Source of the DNA: CAVXNB01 sp963763085
Lineage (GTDB): Bacteria; Actinomycetota; Acidimicrobiia; Acidimicrobiales; Bog-793
Direction of reading: 5' to 3'
Assembly: GCA_963763085.1 (NCBI GenBank)
Contig: CAVXNB010000003.1
Coordinates: 372,001 to 436,000 of the forward strand
Length of the DNA stretch: 64,000 nucleotides
Shown here: positions 45,118 through 52,815 of the stretch, in pieces
Layout: each line of letters begins with the position of its first letter
Position numbering within the stretch: the stretch's first letter is position 1
Made by a program: the position numbers and the translations under genes
The notes under the pieces: generated by a model
Told to the model about the DNA's origin: nothing
The model's database searches: none
What the model saw: the letters and a program-made list of their open reading frames with translations, nothing else

Positions 45118-46539
45118 TCAGGGTTCGGACTCGAGGTAATTCCAAACGACCGGGAAGTGCCCGACGCCCACGCTCCGGCAGATTTTCTGGGCGGCCATGC
45201 TGATCCCCTCGGTGAAGGTGGGGAACGCGAACGGCAGCTCCGCCACCTGCTCGAACTTCATGCCCGCGATCATGCACGTCGCGACCACCTGGATGATCTC
45301 GGCTGAGTAGTCCCCCACCACATGCGCACCGAGGATGCTGTGATCGGACCGGTCGGCGATGAGCTTGCAGAACCCGTCGGGCCGGCCGTCGGCGGCGGGC
45401 CGGAGGAGGTCGTCGTAGCTGGCGATTCCGACGGCGATGTCATGCTCACGAGCGGCTTCGCTCTCGGTGAGCCCGACCCGCCCGTACTCGGGATCCGTGA
45501 AGCTGGCGCTGGGAACGACCTCGTAACTGATGGTTCGGGACGGCCCCAAGACGGCGTTCTCGGCGGCGATGCGACCCTCCAGCCGGGCCACTTGCACCAG
45601 CATGGCGTGGCCGTTGACGTCACCGGCCGCAAAGATGTGCCCGACCTGCGAGCGCAGATAGGGATCCACCGGGATGTGCTGTCCTGCGTTCGTGATCCCG
45701 GCAGCGCCCAAAGCGAGATCGCTGATGTTGCCCGGCCAGCCCACGGCCGAGAAGACCGCTTCGACCGACATCTGGCTGGTCGAGGATCCGCGGTATTCGA
45801 GCTCTATCTGGCTCCCGACACGTCGTAAGCCGAGAACCAGGGTGCCGGTGTGGGTCTCGATGCCCTTGCGCTGGAACGCACGGTCGACCTCAGTCGAGAC
45901 ACTCACGTCGGCGTTGGGAAGGAGCGTCGGACTCCCTTCCAGAAGGCTGACCTTCACACCCAGGTCGGCGAGGATGGAGGCGATCTGGCAGCCCGTGTCA
46001 GCGCCGCCCACGACGGCGGCGCTGACCGGCAAGGCCTCGAGGCGGCGTATGTCGTCATAGGTCAGAGCGAGCTCGCCACCGGGAACCGGAAGTGGCCCGG
46101 CGCCGCCCCCTACCGCGACGATGACCCGTTCGGCGCCCCATTCACGGCCGTCCTCGGAAGCCAAATGGTACGGGTCGGTGAAGTGAACTGGGCCTAGTTG
46201 CTCGATTAGATCTACACCTTGGCTGCGTAGCCGATCCGCGATGCGATTTCTTTCGTGGGCCCATCCGGCGACCCGGGCGCTGTTGTCCAGCATCACCGCG
46301 AGGTTGGGAATCGGCGCCGGACCCTCGAGCCCGAAGGTTGCCCACGAAGTCCAGTCCCGTGCCAGGCGCGCCGCCCGGGCGAGAGTGCGAACGGGCGCCG
46401 GACCGCGGTTGAAGCTGGTGCCACCGACGGTGCTGGCCTCGAGCAGCGTTACCCGGGCACCGAGTTCGATGGCCTGCAGAGCTGCGGTCATCCCCGCTGG
46501 CCCCCCGCCAACCACCACGAGCTCAAGTTCGTCCCTCAC
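45118..46539 (-). CDS. Disulfide-reductase-fold flavoprotein without redox cysteines
   Basis: The product is 473 residues with the layout of dihydrolipoamide dehydrogenase or mercuric reductase. The FAD motif is LVVVGGGPAGMTAALQAIEL, the NAD(P) motif SAAVVGGADTGCQIASILADL and the second FAD motif HIFAAGDVNG. The expected GGTCxNRGCxP reads GGTSFNRGPAPVRTL (Ser42 and Pro47), so both redox cysteines are missing. The C-terminal HxHPTxxE is FAFPTFTEG, so the catalytic His is missing too. It cannot do the usual dithiol chemistry and may be an NAD(P)H oxidase-like, structural or quinone-reducing derivative. Confidence 0.85.
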   Translation of the reverse strand: MRDELELVVVGGGPAGMTAALQAIELGARVTLLEASTVGGTSFNRGPAPVRTLARAARLARDWTSWATFGLEGPAPIPNLAVMLDNSARVAGWAHERNRIADRLRSQGVDLIEQLGPVHFTDPYHLASEDGREWGAERVIVAVGGGAGPLPVPGGELALTYDDIRRLEALPVSAAVVGGADTGCQIASILADLGVKVSLLEGSPTLLPNADVSVSTEVDRAFQRKGIETHTGTLVLGLRRVGSQIELEYRGSSTSQMSVEAVFSAVGWPGNISDLALGAAGITNAGQHIPVDPYLRSQVGHIFAAGDVNGHAMLVQVARLEGRIAAENAVLGPSRTISYEVVPSASFTDPEYGRVGLTESEAAREHDIAVGIASYDDLLRPAADGRPDGFCKLIADRSDHSILGAHVVGDYSAEIIQVVATCMIAGMKFEQVAELPFAFPTFTEGISMAAQKICRSVGVGHFPVVWNYLESEP

Positions 46540-46646
46540 CTGAGCTTCGAACGCTATCGCGCGCTACGCGGCGCTCGACTAGCTTCCTCCGATGTGCTCG
46601 AGTGTGCATCTCCGCCGAGCCCGGGAGCGGGCAGGGGCGGCCGGCG

Positions 46647-47303
46647 ATGACCTCGTCTGACACGACGCCCTGGATCGACGTGTCGGTCACCGTGCGCCAC
46701 GGCATGCCTCACTGGCCGGACAACCCTCCGATTCTGTTGGAACGTTCGTTGGACATCGGGCGGGGTGACGACTGCAACGTGTCCCATCTCGCGATGGGCG
46801 TGCACACCGGCACCCACATGGACGGTCCGGTGCATTTCATCCACCACGGCGCCGGACTGGACGAGATGCCGCTCGGGGCCACGATGGGCGAAGCCAGGGT
46901 CATCGAGATCACCGATCCCCGTCGGATCACCGCCGACGAGCTCCGCCCGCACGCTCTCGGCGCCGGCGAACGCGTTCTGTTCCGTACGTCGAACTCGACT
47001 CGATGCTGGCAGACCGATCATTTCGTCGAAGACTTCGTGTACATCTCCGAATCAGCCGCTGCCCATCTCGTCGAGACGGAGGTCCAGACGGTCGGGATCG
47101 ACTACCTGTCGGTCGGCGGGTACCGCGAGGACGGAGCGAAGGTCCACCGCATGCTGCTCGAGGCGGGCATCTGGATCATCGAAGGTCTCGACCTCTCCCG
47201 GGCCCGCGCCGGAAGGTACGAGATGATCTGCCTGCCCGTGAAGCTGCACGGCAGCGATGGAGCGCCGGCCCGGGCGATCCTCAGGCCACTCGGCTCCACG
47301 TGA
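46647..47303 (+). CDS. Cyclase family metal-dependent hydrolase (kynurenine formamidase-like)
   Basis: The ATG at 46647 gives 218 residues. The metal motif GVHTGTHMDGPVHFIHHG follows the HxGTHxDxPxH pattern of the family. RMLLEAGIWIIEGLDLS and the C-terminal LPVKLHGSDGAPARAIL are also characteristic. Members hydrolyse N-formylkynurenine, isatin or cyclic amides and esters. Without other tryptophan-degradation genes, the substrate is open. It is divergent from the flavoprotein gene (107 bases between starts). Confidence 0.85.
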   Translation: MTSSDTTPWIDVSVTVRHGMPHWPDNPPILLERSLDIGRGDDCNVSHLAMGVHTGTHMDGPVHFIHHGAGLDEMPLGATMGEARVIEITDPRRITADELRPHALGAGERVLFRTSNSTRCWQTDHFVEDFVYISESAAAHLVETEVQTVGIDYLSVGGYREDGAKVHRMLLEAGIWIIEGLDLSRARAGRYEMICLPVKLHGSDGAPARAILRPLGST

Positions 47304-47313
47304 CGCGCCACGC

Positions 47314-47898
47314 CTAAGGCGCGACGGCGCCGAGCGATCCGGTCCAGTCGGCGCGGTCCATTCGCCAGATCCAGCTCACACCGGACTCACCCGGCGCAGC
47401 GATCTCGTCCGGCTGCTCCCTCACCATCTCGTAGCCCAGTCTGAGAGGAACACGGCCGCTGACAACATTCGCCTTGTCGTGATGGATCTCGACGTGGGTC
47501 ACGTCCGGAAGGCTCAGCCCCACCGTCGTCAGAGCTCCGGCAGCCTGGGTCGCGAAGCCACGGCCGGTGAACGTGGGATGGACCCAATAGCCGATCTCGA
47601 GCCCGTCGGGCGCGATCCGTCGCATGAGGCCCGCCCCGCCCACGACTCGGGCTCCTTCGAACATCCCGAACGTATAGCCCGCGCCTTCGTCCCATTCCCG
47701 GGCCCAGCGGGCGAGAAGCTGTTGGCGGTCCGCCAGGGGCGTCGGCTCGAACGCAATCCACGGCATCCAAGGCCGTAGATGCTCGAGGCTCTCGACGACG
47801 GCCGCCGCAAGGGCTGGTGCGTCCTCCGGCCGGTAGCGGCGGAGCACGAATTCGTCCAGGACGATCTCGTCCGGCGGAGAGACAGTGGACGGTGTCAT
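47314..47898 (-). CDS. GNAT family N-acetyltransferase, RimJ/RimL-like
   Basis: The product has 194 residues from ATG 47898. It begins EIVLDEFVLRRYRPEDAPALA, the beta-1 strand and first helix of the RimJ/RimL group. The acetyl-CoA loop region is GYWVHPTFTGRGFATQAAGAL, then VTHVEIHHDKANVVSGRVPLR and LGYEMVRE. These proteins acetylate N-termini of ribosomal proteins, antibiotics or other amines. The acceptor cannot be predicted. It converges with the cyclase gene (10 bases between stops). Confidence 0.85.
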   Translation of the reverse strand: MTPSTVSPPDEIVLDEFVLRRYRPEDAPALAAAVVESLEHLRPWMPWIAFEPTPLADRQQLLARWAREWDEGAGYTFGMFEGARVVGGAGLMRRIAPDGLEIGYWVHPTFTGRGFATQAAGALTTVGLSLPDVTHVEIHHDKANVVSGRVPLRLGYEMVREQPDEIAAPGESGVSWIWRMDRADWTGSLGAVAP

Positions 47899-47942
47899 CG
47901 GCTTCACACTACGGCCGGCGCGCTCCCACCTACCATGACGCG

Positions 47943-48647
47943 ATGGCGGACACGAACCGGGACGTCCATTCCGAGGAGGCACAAGCCGCCTGGGGCTGGC
48001 CCTCGGAGGGCGAGCCCCGATGGCCTGTTCAGCTCGCCGTCGCCGTCGCGATCGCGCTCCAGCTCGTCGTGCCGGACGCGCTGGTCCAGTTCCTCGGGCC
48101 GAAGTGGCTCGTGCCCTCACTCGAAGGTGCCCTCGGCTTGGCTCTGCTCATCATCAGCCCGAGACGGATCACGCGTGAGTCACGAGATCTCCGGGTCGCT
48201 GCGATCGTGCTTATCGGGCTCATCAACTTCGCCAACCTGGTGTCACTCGGAGAGCTGATCCATCACCTCTTGTACCCGTCCAGAACCTCGCTCGCAGGGC
48301 GGCAGCTCGTCATCGCATCCGTACCGATCTGGCTGACCAACGTCATCGTGTTCGGGATGTGGTACTGGGAGCTCGACCGTGGTGGTCCCGCCCGGCGGCT
48401 CCGCGTCGACCATCGCCGCCCCGACTTCCTCTTCCCGCAGATGTCCACGCCAGGGTCCGCGCAAGCCCGCTGGACTCCGGGATTCGCGGACTACCTGTAC
48501 ACCTCGTTCACGAACGCCACCGCGTTCAGCCCGACAGACACGATGCCGCTCACCCCTGTCGCCAAGCTCCTCATGGCCTTCCAGTCGCTGGCGTCCCTTC
48601 TGACCGTTGCGCTCGTGGTGTCGCGGGCGGTCAATATCCTCGCTTGA
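47943..48647 (+). CDS. DUF1345-like integral membrane protein
   Basis: The ATG at 47943 gives 234 residues with about five membrane helices: LAVAVAIALQLVVPDALVQF, LEGALGLALLIIS, AAIVLIGLINFANLVSL, LVIASVPIWLTNVIVFGMWY, and a C-terminal LLMAFQSLASLLTVALVVS. The region DYLYTSFTNATAFSPTDTMP resembles the conserved part of DUF1345 and two-helix potassium channel-like proteins. Function is unknown. It is divergent from the acetyltransferase (44 bases between starts) and 26 bases ahead of the methyltransferase. Confidence 0.7.
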   Translation: MADTNRDVHSEEAQAAWGWPSEGEPRWPVQLAVAVAIALQLVVPDALVQFLGPKWLVPSLEGALGLALLIISPRRITRESRDLRVAAIVLIGLINFANLVSLGELIHHLLYPSRTSLAGRQLVIASVPIWLTNVIVFGMWYWELDRGGPARRLRVDHRRPDFLFPQMSTPGSAQARWTPGFADYLYTSFTNATAFSPTDTMPLTPVAKLLMAFQSLASLLTVALVVSRAVNILA

Positions 48648-48673
48648 ACCGCCGACGAAACGGAGACGCCGCG

Positions 48674-49480
48674 ATGTCAGACGGGAAGCCGGCCGCCGGC
48701 GAGTGGAATCCCGACCAGTACCTGAAGTTCGCCGAAGAGCGCGCCAAGCCCTTCTTCGACCTGCTCGACATGGTGCAGCCGGTTCCCGGTGGGACTGTGA
48801 TCGACTTGGGCTGCGGGACGGGGGAATTGACGGTGCGCCTGCACGAGCACGCTCAGGCGGGTGCGACGCTCGGGGTCGACACTTCGGAAGCGATGCTGGC
48901 GAAGGCCCGTCCGCTCGCCGGGAACGGCCTGCAGTTCGAGGCCGCCGACATCAACGCCTTCGGAGCTCGAGGCGAGTTCGACGTGATCTTCAGCAATGCA
49001 GCCTTGCACTGGATCCCCGACCATCCTCAGTTGTTGCGCCGCCTGGCGGGCGGGCTGCGCCCGGGCGGTCAGCTCGCCGTTCAGGTGCCTGCCAACGGGG
49101 ACCATCCGTCCCATGCCTTGGCCGACGAAGTGGCTCGGGAAGCAGCGTTCGCGGCGCATCTGCCCGAAGTCCTGCCGGCCGCCCGCGACTCGGTCCTCGA
49201 GCCGGAGCGGTACGCCGAGGTGCTCGACGAGCTCGGTTTCTCGGACCAGACGGTACGGCTCCAGGTGTACGGGCACCATCTGGCCTCGACGGCGGCCGTG
49301 GTCGAATGGACGAAGGGCACGACGCTGCTGCGATTCGAGAAGTTGCTCCCACCGGAGCTGTTCCAGTCGTACCTAGAGCGCTACCGGCTCCGGCTGGCCG
49401 AGGTGCTCGGCGATCAGGAGCCCTACTTCTACACCTTCAAGCGCGTGCTCTTCTGGGCTCGGCTCCCGGCGGGCGACTGA
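48674..49480 (+). CDS. tam: Trans-aconitate 2-methyltransferase-like SAM methyltransferase
   Basis: The ATG at 48674 gives 268 residues. It has WNPDQYLKFAEERAKPFFDLL at the N-terminus, the SAM loop TVIDLGCGTGELTVRL and GVDTSEAMLAKA. FDVIFSNAALHWIPDHPQL and GGQLAVQVPANGDHPSH match Tam closely. Tam methylates trans-aconitate, an inhibitor of aconitase. The end has EPYFYTFKRVLFWARLP. Length equals that of known Tam proteins, and no defects are seen. Confidence 0.88.
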   Translation: MSDGKPAAGEWNPDQYLKFAEERAKPFFDLLDMVQPVPGGTVIDLGCGTGELTVRLHEHAQAGATLGVDTSEAMLAKARPLAGNGLQFEAADINAFGARGEFDVIFSNAALHWIPDHPQLLRRLAGGLRPGGQLAVQVPANGDHPSHALADEVAREAAFAAHLPEVLPAARDSVLEPERYAEVLDELGFSDQTVRLQVYGHHLASTAAVVEWTKGTTLLRFEKLLPPELFQSYLERYRLRLAEVLGDQEPYFYTFKRVLFWARLPAGD

Positions 49481-49583
49481 CGTGCGAGTGGCGGCGTCTC
49501 GTGCGCTGCTTCGATTCTCCGGTTTCTCGCGCTAGCCGGCCAGCGCCCCTGGGATCCCGTGCGGTCCTGGCTAGAGTGGCTCG

Positions 49584-49955
49584 ATGGACGACGGCCAGCC
49601 GATCTCGTATCTGGCTCTCGAGGTCGGCACGCCGGTCCTCAGCGCCTCGGGCACCTCGTTCGGCACGGTCGAGCACGTTCTGCAGATACCGGAGCTGGAT
49701 CTTTTCGACGGCATCGTTGTGAAGACGCCACACGGTCTGCGCTTTGTCGACCGGGATCAGATCTCGGACATCACCACGACATTCGTGCGCTGCGCCCTGT
49801 CCGATGAGGAGGTCGAATCCCTGCCTGCACCGGACGCTCCCCTCGTCCTGCATCCGGATCTCGCCTATGGCGAAGGCCACAGCCTCTCGGCCTGGTACGG
49901 GCGGGCGTTCGGCCGCCTGCACTGGAAAGAACTCGAGAAGCACCCGGACAACTGA
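49584..49955 (+). CDS. PRC-barrel domain protein
   Basis: The product has 123 residues. Residues 5-85 form a PRC-barrel: ALEVGTPVLSASGTSFGTVEHV, IVVKTPHGLRFVDRDQISDI. The tail (about 90-123) is Trp/His-rich and ends KELEKHPDN. PRC-barrel proteins take part in RNA processing (RimM), photosynthetic reaction centres or unknown roles. This short stand-alone type is common in actinobacteria with no function assigned. It is convergent with the PAP2 gene. Confidence 0.75.
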   Translation: MDDGQPISYLALEVGTPVLSASGTSFGTVEHVLQIPELDLFDGIVVKTPHGLRFVDRDQISDITTTFVRCALSDEEVESLPAPDAPLVLHPDLAYGEGHSLSAWYGRAFGRLHWKELEKHPDN

Positions 49956-49962
49956 GCTCGTC

Positions 49963-50652
49963 CTAGACCCGAACCGGTGGAACCACCTCGCTCACGCGGT
50001 GGCGTGGGTCGAACGAGGATTGACGGGAGCCGATCAGCCACGGCAGATGGGCGACGGCGTCGATGAAGAAGACGGCGCCCGCGCCCACGCAGATCCCGCC
50101 GAGCACGTCCGTCGGATAGTGCCACCGGAGCACCAGGACGGCCACGCCCACGGCCGCGATCGCAAGTGACCCGGCGACCGCCGTCAGCGGGCGTAAAAGG
50201 CGCGGCGAGACGAGGAACACGGCTGCTGCAAGCGCCGCGACGACAGCTACGGTTCCCGAGGGATAGGTGAAGTTGCCCGCCCCGATCTCCCGCCCGACCA
50301 TCGGCTTCGCCACATGTTCCACCACCTCGACGGCAATGATCGGAGCCGCAGCACAAGCGAACGCCCGCACCCAGTCGCGATAGACGGCGACGGCGAAGAT
50401 CACGGCGACGCCGGCCAGCAGCACAGGCAGCGAGCCGAGCTTCACGACCTCGTTCGCGATGTGTGAGCTGGGATCCGACGGCAACCGGAAGAAGCCGGCC
50501 GCGTCCACGCGATTCGGCCCCGGCCGTTGGGCGAGCAGGAGGCCGGCGAGTGCGGCGGCGCCCAACAGCCCGACTCCCAACGTCAGCTCGATCGCGGTCC
50601 ACACGCGGGACACCGCGGCCGGCCCCCGGCGTGGCCGGCTCTGACTCGCCAT
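49963..50652 (-). CDS. PAP2-family membrane phosphatase, altered motif 2
   Basis: The product has 229 residues and six membrane helices. The three phosphatase motifs are recognisable: KPMVGR (motif 1), NFTYPSGTVAVVAAL (motif 2) and LRWHYPTDVLGGICVG (motif 3, with the nucleophilic His and Asp). Motif 2 is normally PSGH, and here the His is Thr, which removes the usual general acid. It may act on lipid phosphates such as undecaprenyl or phosphatidic acid phosphate with lowered activity, or be non-catalytic. Confidence 0.8.
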   Translation of the reverse strand: MASQSRPRRGPAAVSRVWTAIELTLGVGLLGAAALAGLLLAQRPGPNRVDAAGFFRLPSDPSSHIANEVVKLGSLPVLLAGVAVIFAVAVYRDWVRAFACAAAPIIAVEVVEHVAKPMVGREIGAGNFTYPSGTVAVVAALAAAVFLVSPRLLRPLTAVAGSLAIAAVGVAVLVLRWHYPTDVLGGICVGAGAVFFIDAVAHLPWLIGSRQSSFDPRHRVSEVVPPVRV

Positions 50653-50960
50653 GCGTCCAAGCTAATTCGTGCCAGGTCCCGGCGTGCGTCGCGGGAAGTC
50701 GGCGAGCCAGGAGCCCGTCGAAATTGCTCTTCACACGCGTCGCCGTGGGCCACTGCGGTCGACATTGTCCTTCCTTCTCGACGGAGGTCGAAGTCAGGCG
50801 GCTCGTCTTCTTTCCTCAAGAAGAAGGGTACGTGAGCCGGCGGACTGGCTCGTGTGGGGACACTCCTGCTTGCGGCATAGCGTGGCGTCAGAGAGAGGAG
50901 TACGCTGGGCGGCAGTCCGGGTCGTCGCCGCGTGAAAGATCTTCGGAGACGGGGGGAGCG
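50653..50960. other. Intergenic region, 308 bp, divergent promoters
   Basis: This separates the PAP2 gene (minus) from the UspA gene (plus). GC content falls from the PAP2 side to the UspA side. A small inverted repeat CTTCTT-N5-AAGAAG lies near 50808-50824. No protein-coding frame was convincing. Confidence 0.5.
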
Positions 50961-51377
50961 ATGTTCGACAGATTGCTAGTGGCAGTTGACCACTCGCCAC
51001 ATAGAGATCGGGTCTTGGCAGTAGCAAAGGACCTGGCCACCCTTGCGGGCGCCGAGGTATATCTGCTCCATGTACGGGAGAGGGAGGTCATGGGGCGTGG
51101 CGGGTTTCCCGCAGAGGAAGACAGTGCCGAGGCGAGAGAGCCGGTGACGTCAGCCCAGGAGATGCTCAAGCAAGCTGGCGTGAACGTGCATGGAGAGATC
51201 GTGGAGACACTGCATGGGCGTGCCGCCCAGGAGATCCTCCGCTTGGCAAAGGAGTACGACGTCTCGATCATCGTGATGGGTACACGGGGGCACAATGAAC
51301 TCGAAAGCCTGCTGATCGGCAGCACCGCTCATAAAGTGCTCCACCACGCGGACAGGCCAGTCCTAGTCGTCCACTGA
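50961..51377 (+). CDS. Universal stress protein (UspA family)
   Basis: The ATG at 50961 follows GGGGGGAG. The 138-residue product has one Usp domain: FDRLLVAVDHSPHRDRVLAV at the start and the nucleotide-binding loop VMGTRGHNELESLLIGSTAH (G-x2-G-x9-GST), so it likely binds ATP. Codon use is unlike the neighbours (several CTA, GTA, GCA and AGA codons), suggesting foreign origin. It is the first of three plus/minus genes that include a GcvT-like protein and an amino-acid transporter. Confidence 0.92.
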   Translation: MFDRLLVAVDHSPHRDRVLAVAKDLATLAGAEVYLLHVREREVMGRGGFPAEEDSAEAREPVTSAQEMLKQAGVNVHGEIVETLHGRAAQEILRLAKEYDVSIIVMGTRGHNELESLLIGSTAHKVLHHADRPVLVVH

Positions 51378-51497
51378 ATCGACGGCGGCGGTCGGGGTGG
51401 TCCGGACGCGAGTTTTGGATGTGCCGGCGACCACCGCAGACGCGAGCTCATCGCCTTCGGCCCCATACATTTCGGAAGCTTCAGAAAGCAGGAAGTT

Positions 51498-52607
51498 GTG
51501 ACCGCAAAGCAGACGCCTTTTCATCAGGTGGGCATAGACGCTGGTGCCGAAATGCAGGAACTCTTCGGATATTGGCTACCGTGGCAATACAGGCGGGGAC
51601 ATGTCGAGGAACATCTCGCTACCCGGAACCGAGTCAGTATCTGTGATCTCGACTATATGGCTGAATTCAAGATCGTCGGCCCGGATGCCTTGAAGTTCGT
51701 GCAAAGGTTGCTCACCAATGACTTCGGGAATCTGGCGGTTGGCCGCGTTCGCTACACGGCGATGTGCAACCTCGACGGCAACATGGTCGACGACGGCACC
51801 CTCTGGAGACTGGGCGATAACGACTACGTCCTGATAACCGGTTCCGAGAGTGACTTCGACTGGGTTTCGACCCAGGCGTCGGAGTTCGACGTCAAAGTCA
51901 CCAATCTCACCTCCACGTGGACGACCCTCGCCGTCCAGGGACCAGAATCCCGCGCGGTCGTCGAGACCCTGGTAGGCCCTGGTGTGATTGACTCGGTGCC
52001 CTACTACGGGTTCACTCGGGTCAGCGCCGCAGGTTCCGAATGCATCCTCGCTCGAATGGGCTACACGGGCGAAAGGGGCTACGAGTTCCACCTGGAACCC
52101 AGCGGTGCGGAAGCACTGTGGCGCGGACTGTTAGAAGCGGGGAAAGACGAGGACATCCTGCCTTGCGGGCAAGCTGCCCTGGAAAGCCTGCGGCAGGAGG
52201 CCGGGTACTTGTTGGTGGGCAACGATCACGATCCGACGACGAACCCATTCGAAGCTGGGATCGGGCGCGTCGTCGTGCTCGCTAAGGGTGAGTTCAACGG
52301 GCGCGCAGCGCTCGCGACGATACGCCAGAGGGGCGTCGGTCGCCTGATGGTATGGATGAAGCTCGAGGGTACCGATGTCGTGAACCCGGGCGATCCAATC
52401 TCGGTCGACGGGACTCAAATAGGTCACGTGACGAGTGGCTCCTATTCGCCGACCCAGAAGCGGGGCGTCGCGATGGGCTACGTCGAACCGGTGCACGCGA
52501 TTCCGGGCATCGGCGTAGAGATACAGTCGGCGGGGACCAACCTTCCGGCATCCGTCTCGACAATGCCGCTCTACGATCCGGGTGACGTGCGCACACGACA
52601 ACGCTGA
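51498..52607 (+). CDS. GcvT-like aminomethyltransferase/demethylase family protein
   Basis: The GTG at 51498 with AGGAAG upstream gives 369 residues. Both folate-binding GcvT domains are present: CDLDYMAEFKIVGPDALKFV, YTAMCNLDGNMVDDGTLWRL, DYVLITGS, LAVQGPESRAVVETLV, ARMGYTGERGYEFHL, and GQAALESLRQEAGYLL with the conserved Asp replaced or shifted, then the C-terminal barrel. Members move a methyl group from substrates such as glycine, dimethylglycine, dimethylsulfoniopropionate or aromatic ethers to tetrahydrofolate. No glycine-cleavage genes are near. It converges with a transporter gene (about 130 bases between stops), so uptake and demethylation of one substrate is a natural guess. Confidence 0.8.
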   Translation: MTAKQTPFHQVGIDAGAEMQELFGYWLPWQYRRGHVEEHLATRNRVSICDLDYMAEFKIVGPDALKFVQRLLTNDFGNLAVGRVRYTAMCNLDGNMVDDGTLWRLGDNDYVLITGSESDFDWVSTQASEFDVKVTNLTSTWTTLAVQGPESRAVVETLVGPGVIDSVPYYGFTRVSAAGSECILARMGYTGERGYEFHLEPSGAEALWRGLLEAGKDEDILPCGQAALESLRQEAGYLLVGNDHDPTTNPFEAGIGRVVVLAKGEFNGRAALATIRQRGVGRLMVWMKLEGTDVVNPGDPISVDGTQIGHVTSGSYSPTQKRGVAMGYVEPVHAIPGIGVEIQSAGTNLPASVSTMPLYDPGDVRTRQR

Positions 52608-52737
52608 CTACTCGTCGCGCGAGGACGTCTGTTGGACCGTGTCCCTCACGGGCCGAGTATCAGCGGCGGACCGAGATCAGGAGTCGTGACGGGCCGAGTC
52701 CACCCGAGCTTGCCTCAGCCCGCATCTGCGCATCACG

Positions 52738-52815
52738 CTAGGCGGGGCAGACGCCGAAGGCCTCTTTGTCGATCGCGTCCATGTGCGCCCGATCCGACAC
52801 GTGCGGCTCTTTCAT
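52738..52815 (-). CDS. 25-residue ORF overlapping the transporter stop codon
   Basis: An ATG at 52815 overlaps the transporter TGA (ATGA), the same coupling used by many genes in this window. The frame encodes MKEPHVSDRAHMDAIDKEAF and five more residues, then TAG. It may be a small membrane-transporter accessory peptide or a chance frame. No homologue is known to me. Confidence 0.3.
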   Translation of the reverse strand: MKEPHVSDRAHMDAIDKEAFGVCPA

